NCBI RefSeq assembly: GCF_000372465.1
Contig: NZ_AQUZ01000080.1
Coordinates: forward strand, 1 to 35,604
Source: Kribbella catacumbae DSM 19601
GTDB lineage: Bacteria > Actinomycetota > Actinomycetes > Propionibacteriales > Kribbellaceae
DNA: 35,604 nucleotides
Direction of reading: 5' to 3'
The notes beneath the pieces were generated by a model that was not told the origin of the DNA, did no database searches, and saw only the letters and a list, made by a program, of their open reading frames with translations. Positions 1 to 7,162 of the stretch are shown in pieces (within the stretch, counting starts at the first letter, position 1; every line of letters starts with the position of its first letter). A program made the position numbers and the translations under genes.

Positions 1-126
1 CCACCCGGCCAAATGCACCCGATCGGCCGGGGCGATCTGACCACACCACACCTGCCCGGACTCCACCTCGAGATAGTCGAACGTGATCTGCTTCCGATGA
101 ACGTCCAATCCTCCTACGATAGACAT
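1..126 (-). CDS. IS110-family transposase, N-terminal fragment (cut by window edge)
   Basis: Reading leftwards from an ATG at 126, 42 codons stay open to the window edge. The N-terminus MSIVGGLDVHRKQ carries the G-L-D-V-H-R-K signature that places the first acidic residue of the RuvC-like DEDD catalytic domain of IS110 transposases. A strong ribosome binding site (TGAGGAGGTC, 131-140) sits just upstream and supports the start. The family cuts and rejoins DNA under guidance of a bridge RNA made from the element itself. The rest of the gene, including the C-terminal Tnp20 domain with its catalytic serine, lies outside the window, so intactness cannot be judged. The family assignment rests on the N-terminal motif only, but that motif is characteristic. 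Confidence 0.85.
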   Translation of the reverse strand, partial: MSIVGGLDVHRKQITFDYLEVESGQVWCGQIAPADRVHLAGW

Positions 127-330
127 CAGGGACCTCCTCAAGCTCCCAACGGGCACACCAGCGCCCGCAACGCAAACGGATAGATACAACCGATGATGAT
201 GCGACTGAGCTGAGGAGGTCACCTCAGCAGCCGCACCGATATCCCCAGCCCCGCCGCCAACGGGCCCATGCATGTCATCTTTGAGCACCGGGAAGGCGCC
301 TACTCGCCAGTAGAACACTCAGCCGGTGCC
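127..330 (-). ncRNA. IS110 non-coding left end, candidate bridge RNA region
   Basis: About 200 non-coding bases precede the transposase start. In IS110-group elements (as opposed to IS1111) this leader is transcribed as the bridge RNA that pairs with target and donor DNA. Seen here: a 7-bp stem with 6-nt loop at 209-228, and the 9-mer CCAACGGGC repeated at 146-154 and 257-265. The outer boundary of the element cannot be fixed because IS110 elements usually lack terminal inverted repeats; 330 is a guess. Transcription and folding are inferred from the family, not shown. Confidence 0.4.
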
Positions 331-492
331 CAAAGTGGGCCCTGGCGGCCGCAGCCGGACGCGAGCCACGACGCAAGAGCGGTGGGTGGCTTGCTGTTCG
401 CCGCGGACGAGCCGAGGTGGGGCGGGATGGGACCCGCGCGGTTGCGAGCCCCGACGGAGGAGCGGCGGAACAGGGGTGGGCGTGGGAAAGAG
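331..492. other. Intergenic DNA between the IS110 left end and the Fur-family gene
   Basis: No gene with ribosome-binding-site support was found. Open frames crossing this stretch on the plus strand are continuations of antisense frames over the Fur-family gene and topA. The junction between insertion sequence and host DNA probably lies in or just left of this stretch, but no target duplication or terminal repeat is visible with only one end present. Confidence 0.5.
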
Positions 493-936
493 CTAGCTAC
501 CGCAGTCCTTGCAGAGCCCGACCAGGGCTACCTGCTCTGGCGCGAGGTGGAAGCCAAGCTCCCGGAGCAACTTCCGCCGCACCGGATCCAAGATGTCCCC
601 CGCCACGTCAAGCACAACCCCACACTCACTGCACCGCAAATGCAGATGCCGTGGCGCCAGCTCACCGGCCAGGTGGTACGTCGTCCCCGCTCGCCCCAGA
701 TGAACGTGAGTGACCAGCCCGAATTCACCCAGCGCATCCAGCGCGCGGTACACCGTCGCCCGGTGGATCCCCGGCCGCAACTGCTCCGCGCGCTCGCCGA
801 TCTGCTCCGCGCTCAGATGCTCGGCGGTCGCGGCGAGTACCTCGACCACGGCGAGCCTGGCCGGGGTCACGCGCTCGCCTCGTTCTCGGAGGCGTTGCGC
901 GGTGACCTCGGCCGGGCCCTTCGCGGTACCGGGCAT
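493..936 (-). CDS. Fur-family metal-responsive transcriptional regulator
   Basis: A 147-residue protein of normal Fur-family length. The N-terminal half (about 10-85) is a winged helix with the family pattern RVTPARLAVVEVL, then HLSAEQI and HRATVYRALDALGEFGLV, which is the DNA-recognition helix region. The C-terminal half has the metal/dimer module: HLHLRCSECG with a CxxC pair, and a second CxxC in LCKDCGS at the very end, together a structural zinc site. Whether it senses iron, zinc or peroxide cannot be told from the sequence; the short protein with two CxxC pairs and no His-rich tail is compatible with Zur. Its ATG overlaps the topA stop codon by one base (TGATG), so it is probably translated by coupling from the topA mRNA. 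Confidence 0.9.
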   Translation of the reverse strand: MPGTAKGPAEVTAQRLRERGERVTPARLAVVEVLAATAEHLSAEQIGERAEQLRPGIHRATVYRALDALGEFGLVTHVHLGRAGTTYHLAGELAPRHLHLRCSECGVVLDVAGDILDPVRRKLLRELGFHLAPEQVALVGLCKDCGS

Positions 937-3704
937 CAGGCCTTCTTGGCGGCGGACTTCTTCGCCGGTGACTTCTTGGCGGTCTTCTTCGCCGCCGTCT
1001 TCTTAGCGGCGGTCGTCTTCTTGGCCGTGGTCTTCTTGGCGGTGGTCTTCTTCGCGGCCTTCTTGGCGGTCTTCTTCACCGGCCCGCGGGCCCGCTTGTC
1101 CGCGAGCAACTCCGCGGCGCGCAGCAGCGAGATCGTCTCGACCGAGTCGTCCTTGCGCAACGTCGCGTTCGTCTCGCCATCGGTGACGTACGGCCCGAAG
1201 CGGCCTTCCTTCACCACCACCGGCTGACCGGACTCCGGGTCCTCGCCCAGTTCCTTCAGCGGCGGCGCGGCGGCACGACGGCCGCGTTGCTTCGGCTCGG
1301 CGTAGATCTTCAGCGCTTCCTCGAGGGTGATGTCGAACATCTGGTCCTCGGTCTGCAGCGACCGCGAGTCCGTGCCCTTCTTCAGGTACGGCCCGTAGCG
1401 CCCGTTCTGCGCGGTGATCTCGTCCCCGGACTCCGGGTCCTTGCCGACCACTCGCGGCAGCGACAGCAGCCGCAGCGCGTCCTCCAGCGTGACGGTGTCC
1501 AGCGCCATCGACGACAGCAGCGAGCCGGTCCGCGGCTTGGCGCTCTTCGGCGCGTCCTCCGGCAGTACCTCGGTCACGTACGGCCCGTAGCGACCCGCCT
1601 TCGCGACCACCTTGAGCCCGGTCTCCGGCGCGGTCCCGAGCTCCAGCTCGACCCCGGACGGCTGGCTCAGCAACTCGCGAGCCCGCTCGACGGTCAACTC
1701 GTCCGGCGGCAGGTCCTCGGGCACGTTCGCGCGGGTCTCTTCAGGACCCTCGACATACGGCCCGTACCGACCGACCCGTACGACGATGCCGCTGTCCGGC
1801 GGGCCGACCGGGAAGGTCGACATCTCCCTGGCATCGATGTCGCCCAGGTCACTGACCATGGACTGCAGGCCTTCGATGCCGTCGTCGCCGAAGTAGAACC
1901 GTCCCAGCACGCCCTCGCGCTGCAGGTTCCCGGCGGCGACGTCGTCCAGCACGTCCTCCATCGAGGCCGTGAACGCGTAGTCGACCAGCCGGGTGAAGTG
2001 CTGCTCGAGCAGCCGGACGACGGCGAACGCCAGCCAGGCCGGCACCAGCGCGTTGCCCTTCTTGTAGACATAACCTCGCGCCTGGATCGTGCCCAGGATC
2101 GAGGCGTACGTCGACGGCCGGCCGATCTCGCGATCTTCCAGCTGCGCGATCAGCGTCGCCTCGGTGAAACGCGACGGCGGCTTGGTCTCGTGCCCCGAAG
2201 CGATCACCTCGGTGGCCGGCAGTACGTCGCCCTCGGACACGTCCGGGATCTGCGTCTCGCGGTCGTCGGTCTCGGCGGACGGGTCGTCCGCACCCTCGAC
2301 GTACGCCTTCAGGAAGCCGTGGAAGGTGATCACCCGGCCGGACGAGGTGAACTCGCAGTTCTCCCCGGACGAGGCCTTGGCGTCGATCTTGATCGAGACG
2401 CTGTTGCCGGCCGCGTCCTTCATCTGGGACGCGATCGTGCGCATCCAGATCAGTTCGTAGAGCCGGTACTCCGAGCCGCTCAGCCCGGTCTGGGCAGGAG
2501 TCTGGAAGACCTCGCCGGCCGGCCGGATCGCCTCGTGCGCCTCCTGCGCGTTCTTCACCTTGGAGGTGTAGACGCGCGGCTTGTCCGGCAGGTACGACGC
2601 GCCGTACAGCTCGCGGACCTGCGCCCGCGCCGCCGTGATCGCGGTGTCGGACAGCGTGACGCTGTCCGTACGCATATAGGTGATGTTGCCGTTCTCGTAC
2701 AGCCGCTGCGCGATCTGCATCGTCTGCGAGGCGGACATGTTGAGCTTGCGCCCGGCCTCCTGTTGCAGCGTGGTGGTCCGGAACGGCGCGTACGGCTTGC
2801 GGGTGTACGGCTTGGACTCGATCGAGCGGACCGTGAAGGTCGACTCCCGCAGCGCCGCGGCCAGCGCGGTGGCGGTGGACTCGTCCAGGTGGACCGTGCT
2901 GTCGCTCTTCAGCTCGCCGTTCGAGGCGAAGTCACGCCCCTGGGCGATCCGGTGGGCGTCCACCGAGACCAGCCGGGACGGGAAAATCCGCGGCGTCTTG
3001 CCCTCGCCGGCGTCGAGCTTGGCGTCCAGATCCCAGTACGACGCGCTGCGGAACGCGATCCGCTCCCGCTCCCGGTCGACCACCATCCGGATCGCGACCG
3101 ACTGGACCCGGCCCGCCGACAGCTTCGGCATGACCTTCTTCCACAGCACCGGCGAGACCTCGTAGCCGTACAGCCGGTCCAGGATCCGCCGGGCCTCCTG
3201 GGCGTCGACGAGCGCGTCGTTGATGTCGCGCGCACTGCCGACCGCGTCCTGGATCGCCTTCGGGGTGATCTCGTGGAAGACCATCCGCTTGACCGGGATC
3301 TTCGGCTTCAGCTCGTCCAGCAGGTGCCACGCGATGGCCTCGCCCTCGCGGTCCTCATCTGTGGCCAGGTAGAGCTCGTCGGCGTCCTTGAGCAGATCCT
3401 TGAGCTTGCGGATCTGTGCCTTCTTGTCCGCCGGTACGACGTACAGCGGGTCGAAGTGGTCCTCGATGTTGACCCCGAGGCGCGCCCAGGGCAGCCCCTT
3501 GTACTTCGCCGGGATCTCGTCGGCCCCCTTCGGCAGGTCCCGGATGTGGCCGAAACTCGACTCCACCACGTATCCGGAGCCCAGGAATCCTGCGATCATC
3601 CGCGCCTTCTTCGGCGACTCGACGATCACCAGTCGACGCGAACCACCAGCGGCCGCCGTCGCCGACGTGCCGCCCGATGCTTTCGTTCCTGTTGCCCCTG
3701 CCAC
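936..3704 (-). CDS. topA: DNA topoisomerase I (type IA)
   Basis: A 922-residue type IA topoisomerase that relaxes negative supercoils by transient single-strand cleavage. A Toprim domain begins near residue 24 (RRLVIVESPKKA) with the acidic metal-binding residues in TDEDREGEAIAWHL. The active-site tyrosine is Y343 in ITYMRTDSVTLS, matching the position of Y342 in the mycobacterial enzyme. The C-terminal third has repeated GRYGPYV-type topo_C_Rpt modules instead of zinc fingers, as in other actinobacteria, and ends in a tail of about 45 residues almost entirely Lys, Ala and Thr that should grip DNA. The start is GTG at 3704, preceded by AAGGAG 5 nt upstream. The Fur-family gene follows directly with a 1-nt overlap. 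Confidence 0.97.
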   Translation of the reverse strand: MAGATGTKASGGTSATAAAGGSRRLVIVESPKKARMIAGFLGSGYVVESSFGHIRDLPKGADEIPAKYKGLPWARLGVNIEDHFDPLYVVPADKKAQIRKLKDLLKDADELYLATDEDREGEAIAWHLLDELKPKIPVKRMVFHEITPKAIQDAVGSARDINDALVDAQEARRILDRLYGYEVSPVLWKKVMPKLSAGRVQSVAIRMVVDRERERIAFRSASYWDLDAKLDAGEGKTPRIFPSRLVSVDAHRIAQGRDFASNGELKSDSTVHLDESTATALAAALRESTFTVRSIESKPYTRKPYAPFRTTTLQQEAGRKLNMSASQTMQIAQRLYENGNITYMRTDSVTLSDTAITAARAQVRELYGASYLPDKPRVYTSKVKNAQEAHEAIRPAGEVFQTPAQTGLSGSEYRLYELIWMRTIASQMKDAAGNSVSIKIDAKASSGENCEFTSSGRVITFHGFLKAYVEGADDPSAETDDRETQIPDVSEGDVLPATEVIASGHETKPPSRFTEATLIAQLEDREIGRPSTYASILGTIQARGYVYKKGNALVPAWLAFAVVRLLEQHFTRLVDYAFTASMEDVLDDVAAGNLQREGVLGRFYFGDDGIEGLQSMVSDLGDIDAREMSTFPVGPPDSGIVVRVGRYGPYVEGPEETRANVPEDLPPDELTVERARELLSQPSGVELELGTAPETGLKVVAKAGRYGPYVTEVLPEDAPKSAKPRTGSLLSSMALDTVTLEDALRLLSLPRVVGKDPESGDEITAQNGRYGPYLKKGTDSRSLQTEDQMFDITLEEALKIYAEPKQRGRRAAAPPLKELGEDPESGQPVVVKEGRFGPYVTDGETNATLRKDDSVETISLLRAAELLADKRARGPVKKTAKKAAKKTTAKKTTAKKTTAAKKTAAKKTAKKSPAKKSAAKKA
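940..1083 (-). repeat. Low-complexity repeat coding the Lys/Ala tail of TopA
   Basis: The 3' end of topA is built from imperfect 12-15 base units that read as AKK, AKKT or AAKKT on the coding strand. It encodes the strongly basic tail. The repetition at DNA level makes this stretch prone to slippage, so tail length probably differs between strains. Confidence 0.8.
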
Positions 3705-3771
3705 TGCGCTCCTTGCCTGTCAACGCCGTCGATGCTTCAGCCATGCCCTTGAACGCCTGGTGCCGGACACC

Positions 3772-3787
3772 TTGTTCCCCCGAACAA
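3772..3787. promoter_or_regulatory. Palindrome TTGTTC-CCCC-GAACAA upstream of topA
   Basis: A perfect 6-bp inverted repeat with a 4-base centre lies 68 bp upstream of the topA start, in the 191-bp gap between topA and the hydrolase remnant. It could be a protein-binding site controlling topA. It is not a LexA box: actinobacterial SOS boxes have GAAC-N4-GTTC, the opposite arm order. The regulator is unknown. Confidence 0.35.
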
Positions 3788-3895
3788 CAAAAGAGTGCTG
3801 CCCTGAAGAACTGGCGCACCGTCCGAGGACAGAGTACGGCCGACAGCAACGCATTTCTCAACGCACGGTAACCGCTCGGGGCGCCACCAGCCTCA

Positions 3896-4287
3896 TCAGG
3901 GTTTCAGACTGTGGCGGAAAAAACCCTCCAGCGCGCGTCGGGTGAAGGCCACGGCGACCTCCGGATCGACCGTTCCGAGGAACATTCCGATCCGGCTCAG
4001 GTCCATCGCGCGGCTCAGCCGGCGCGGCAGCCGGGGCAGCGAGTCGAGGACGAATCTCACATCCGCCACCCGCGTGTCCGTGGCCTTCTTCACAGCCCCG
4101 GCCTGGTCCCACGGCACCTTGGCCCCGACGACCCGGCCGCCCGGGAACTCCACCGGAGCCTCCCCTGTGTGGTCGATCGTCACGACGACGTAGCCGCGAC
4201 TGGCGAGACGTGGGCGGCCGTGGCCGGTACGGCGAGCGCTGCGAAGGAAGTCGCAAGGACGGTTGCGATGACTCGGCGCCGGATCAT
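3896..4287 (-). pseudogene. Remnant of a secreted alpha/beta hydrolase with two internal deletions
   Basis: Three pieces of the neighbouring hydrolase family are joined. First, an ATG at 4287 opens a signal-peptide-like frame (MIRRRVIATVLATSF, then an Ala-rich stretch) that soon hits a stop. Second, in another frame, comes SRGYVVVTIDHTGEAPVEF, which matches the middle of the hydrolase at 4391-5581. Third, directly after the strand IGMF, the sequence jumps to GTVDPEVAVAF, matching the C-terminal helix. The deleted segments include the catalytic serine (GxSxG), aspartate and histidine. A 95-codon frame (3896-4183) remains open across the second junction, but it cannot encode an active enzyme. 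It is a decayed paralogue in a tandem family. Confidence 0.85.
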
Positions 4288-4390
4288 CTCTCCAGACAAT
4301 CCGAGCAACCGACCCGGCGAATCAGCCTGAGGCGTGATCTCAAGTCATCCCCAGGTAGCACCCGGTTGCCCGATCAGGAGACGAGCTCCA
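4288..4390. other. Short gap between the hydrolase remnant and the first intact hydrolase
   Basis: About 100 bases with the presumed former promoter and ribosome-binding region of the remnant (GGAGAG abutting its ATG). No separate gene is seen. Confidence 0.5.
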
Positions 4391-5581
4391 TCACCGGACG
4401 AAGGTCACCTCCGGATAGCGCGGCGATTCCTTCCGCAGCAGGGCTTGCGGCCGACCTTTGAGGAACTGGTCGAAGTAGGCGCCAAGGTAGGCACGTTGCG
4501 CGGCGACGCTTCGGGCCGGGTCGACCGAGCCGAGCAGCGAGATGACCACCTCAGGCGGAACTCCGTTGGCCTGGGCCACGGCCGGACCGGAGAACTGGTA
4601 GTCGGCGAAGGCTCCGTGGGTGCCGTCGGCAATGCTCAGGTTGAGCTTCCAGCCGCGCTGGTGCGCCCAGAAGCTGGTCCAGGACGGGTCGTCCAGCTGA
4701 CCACCCGGCTGGGGCAGATGCGAGTGCCCCTGCGCACCGAAGAGCAGGAACGGCCGGTCCAGCCCTCGTTTCGCCACCTCGCTCAGCTCCCCGCTGGGGA
4801 ACCCGTACTGCATCGTGCCGTCGAGGTTCACCCCAGCGTCGATGCGCCGACCGGTGAGCATCGTCTCGGCCGCGGCGAAACCACCCAGCGAGTAGCCGAA
4901 CATCCCGAGGTGCCGCAGCTCCATGGCCCCGGTCAGCCGCTTCGGCAACCGGCCGAGACTGTCCAGGACGAACCTGGTGTCGGCCACCCGAACCTTCAGC
5001 GCCTGCTGGATCGCCGAGCCCGGCACCAGCACCGGCGCGACGCGTCCGCCGGGGAACTCCGCCGGCGCCTCCCCGGTGTGATCCATCGTCACCACCACGT
5101 AGCCCCGGCTGACGAGATCCTCGACGTGGTTGGTGCCGAGCAGCCGGGAGGTGCCGAACCCCGGCGAGTAGAGGATCACCGGATGCCGCCCGAGCGCGGG
5201 GACGCCGGCGCGCGCATGCGTCGGCGTACCGGCGTAGTCGATCCGCCCGGCCGGGATGCCGAAGGCCGCGCCGAGCTCGTCGGCCAGCGACGCGGCGACG
5301 TGCGGTGGGGCGTATGGCGAGCGAGGCCCATGCCCCGGTCGGGCCGGATACCAAACGCTGATCATCAGCTCGCGCCGCCGACCGGGGTCCCAGGCATCCG
5401 CGCGGGATTTGTCGACCAGGTGCAGTTCGGTGGTCCCGATCGAGTAGGGGCCGGTCGGCTCGGGCAGGACCAGCCGGTACGGCGCGGGCGCCGCGACGGC
5501 AGAGGTCGGCTGTGGAAATGCTGTTGCCGTCATCCCGGCAGCAAGCAGGGCGAGCAAGGTGCGACGTCCGACGGTAGTCAT
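4391..5581 (-). CDS. Secreted alpha/beta hydrolase, PAF-acetylhydrolase-like
   Basis: A 396-residue exported esterase-type enzyme. The N-terminus has a twin-arginine-like GRRTLLALLAAGMTATA signal region. The hydrolase core shows the nucleophile elbow GYSLGG (Ser about residue 231), the following strand VNLDGTM that supplies the acid, and THGAFADYQF with the likely catalytic His (about 322). The ISVWYPA and VVVTMDHTGEAPAEF stretches are typical of plasma PAF-acetylhydrolase-like and dienelactone-hydrolase-like bacterial proteins. The substrate is unknown. An in-frame GTG lies 6 bases upstream at 5587, but the ATG at 5581 is better spaced from GGCAGGG. The protein is paralogous to the next gene upstream and to the remnant downstream, so the three form a decaying tandem array. 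Confidence 0.85.
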   Translation of the reverse strand: MTTVGRRTLLALLAAGMTATAFPQPTSAVAAPAPYRLVLPEPTGPYSIGTTELHLVDKSRADAWDPGRRRELMISVWYPARPGHGPRSPYAPPHVAASLADELGAAFGIPAGRIDYAGTPTHARAGVPALGRHPVILYSPGFGTSRLLGTNHVEDLVSRGYVVVTMDHTGEAPAEFPGGRVAPVLVPGSAIQQALKVRVADTRFVLDSLGRLPKRLTGAMELRHLGMFGYSLGGFAAAETMLTGRRIDAGVNLDGTMQYGFPSGELSEVAKRGLDRPFLLFGAQGHSHLPQPGGQLDDPSWTSFWAHQRGWKLNLSIADGTHGAFADYQFSGPAVAQANGVPPEVVISLLGSVDPARSVAAQRAYLGAYFDQFLKGRPQALLRKESPRYPEVTFVR

Positions 5582-5656
5582 GGCCACACCCTGCCCGCCC
5601 TGATGACCCGTGTGGATCAGTCCGGCGGGGGACGGTGCTCCCCCGCCGGATGGATC

Positions 5657-7015
5657 TCAGCGCACGAAGGTGATCTCCGGGAAGTCGCGGGACTCGTTCT
5701 CAAGCAGCGGCTGGTGGTGTTCGCGCAGGTTCTGGTCGAAGAACGCGGTCAGATAGGTCCGCTGGGCCAGCAGAGCCCGCTTGCGGTCGACGACACCGGC
5801 CACGTTCGCCTGTACCTGGTTGGCCAGGTCCTCGTCGTGCACGAGCTTGGACACCACGTCGTAGTAGAAGAACTGGTAGTCGGAGAAGCCGAGGTGCCGC
5901 GAGCCGGGCAGCTGGAGGTTGAGCTTCCAGCCCCGCTGGGCCTTCCACAGGGACGCCCACGACATGTCGTAGTTCTCCAGGTTGGCCGGGTTCGTCCGCT
6001 GGCTTCCGTCCGAGCCGAACAGCAGGAACGGCCGGTCCAGCCCGCGCTGCGCGGCCGGACCGATCGGGCCCTTGAGTACGTCGTAGGCCAAGGTGCCGTC
6101 CAGGTCGGCGCCGGCCACGATCCGCCCGTCGGCGTCCATCGCGTTGGCCGCGGTGTGGCCACCGGCCGAGAAGCCGAACATCCCGACGGCGCCCATGTCC
6201 AGCGCCTGCCGCAGACCGCGGGGCAGCTTGCGGCGTTCGGCGTCCGGGTTGAGGCCGCGGGCGAGCAAGGTGAGCATGTCGAGCACGAAACGGGTGTCGG
6301 CCACTCGCGTGTCGATCGCCGCTTTGGTCTGCTCAGCAGTCGGCTCGGGTACGCCGGAGCCCGGTACGAACCGGCCGTCCGGGAACTCGACCGGGCCCTC
6401 GTGGGTGTGGTCGATCGTCACGACGACGTACCCGCGACTGGTCAGCTCCTCGACCTGTGCGGTGTTGTGGAACCGGCTCAGCGGGTAGCCCGGCGAGAAC
6501 AGCACGACGGGGTGCTTGCCGTGCTGGGCCGGTACGCCGATGCGCGCATGAGTGTCGCTGTTCGCGAAGTCGAAGACGGGATCCCGGACGCCGAGACTCT
6601 TCGTCAGAGCCGGATTGACCGCGGCCGAGGTCAGCGGCGGCATGTACTTGGCGATCGGGCCGTCGGCACCGGATCGCGCGGGGTACCAGACGCTGACCAT
6701 CAGCTCCCGCTTGCCGCCCGGTGCGCTCGCGTCGTTGCGGGCGTGGTCGACCAGGTGCAGCTCGATCGTGCCGAGCTCGTTCGGCCCGGTCGGGGCCGGC
6801 ACGTTGATCGTCACCGGCGGGTACGTCGCCGTAGTCGCCAGCGGGCCGCTACCGGCCGCAGTACCGGGCTCGCGGCCGTCGGAGGGGTAGGCCTGGGCGA
6901 GCGCCGGGGTAGACACGAGCAGGCTCGCCGCCAGGCCAGCGACAAGCGCAGCCACCCGGAAAGGACAGCGGCGGCGGCTGAAGCTTTGATTGTTCGTCAT
7001 GCGAATCATCGTCAC
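5657..7015 (-). CDS. Secreted alpha/beta hydrolase, PAF-acetylhydrolase-like (paralogue)
   Basis: A 452-residue exported hydrolase, longer than its neighbour mainly by an N-terminal extension and a loop (NPDAERRKLPRG). The signal peptide is basic (SRRRCPFRV), then hydrophobic, and ends in an AxA-type site near ALAQA. Catalytic elements in order are the oxyanion region PVVLFSPGY, the nucleophile elbow GFSAGG, the acid strand GADLDGT and the His motif SRHLGFSDYQ. The C-terminus FPEITFVR closely matches YPEVTFVR of the neighbour. The start is uncertain among GTG 7015, ATG 7009 and ATG 7000; GTG has a GAGG at workable spacing. It lies 75 bp upstream of the second hydrolase and could share its transcript. 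The substrate is not known. Confidence 0.85.
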   Translation of the reverse strand: MTMIRMTNNQSFSRRRCPFRVAALVAGLAASLLVSTPALAQAYPSDGREPGTAAGSGPLATTATYPPVTINVPAPTGPNELGTIELHLVDHARNDASAPGGKRELMVSVWYPARSGADGPIAKYMPPLTSAAVNPALTKSLGVRDPVFDFANSDTHARIGVPAQHGKHPVVLFSPGYPLSRFHNTAQVEELTSRGYVVVTIDHTHEGPVEFPDGRFVPGSGVPEPTAEQTKAAIDTRVADTRFVLDMLTLLARGLNPDAERRKLPRGLRQALDMGAVGMFGFSAGGHTAANAMDADGRIVAGADLDGTLAYDVLKGPIGPAAQRGLDRPFLLFGSDGSQRTNPANLENYDMSWASLWKAQRGWKLNLQLPGSRHLGFSDYQFFYYDVVSKLVHDEDLANQVQANVAGVVDRKRALLAQRTYLTAFFDQNLREHHQPLLENESRDFPEITFVR

Positions 7016-7115
7016 CGCCCCGGACCTCGGCGCGGATCATCCGCCGATGGAGACCGCGTCTCAACTTCATGACGGTCAGTGGTCCCGAGCTAGTGACAAA
7101 GGCCTGGCTGGTGGG

Positions 7116-7145
7116 TTATCAATGGCGCAATCCTGTTCATAGATG
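7116..7145 (+). promoter_or_regulatory. Possible promoter of the GH31 gene
   Basis: TTATCA and TAGATG separated by 18 bases resemble -35 and -10 elements; the -10 has the TAG start common in actinobacterial promoters. The inferred transcript would begin only about 10 bases before the GTG start. The -35 match is weak. Confidence 0.3.
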
Positions 7146-7162
7146 CGTGAAGTGAGGCACTC

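Noticed and set aside
1287..3752. Long open frame on the plus strand opposite topA
   Set aside because: It is antisense to a certain gene, is Arg/Val/Gln-rich in the way of GC-rich shadow frames, and has no ribosome binding site.
3772..3787. LexA (SOS) box upstream of topA
   Set aside because: Arms are GTTC then GAAC, the reverse order of the GAAC-N4-GTTC consensus. Kept only as an unassigned palindrome.
4334..7072. 912-codon plus-strand frame opposite the hydrolases
   Set aside because: It runs antisense through two hydrolase genes with intact catalytic motifs; composition is that of a shadow frame.
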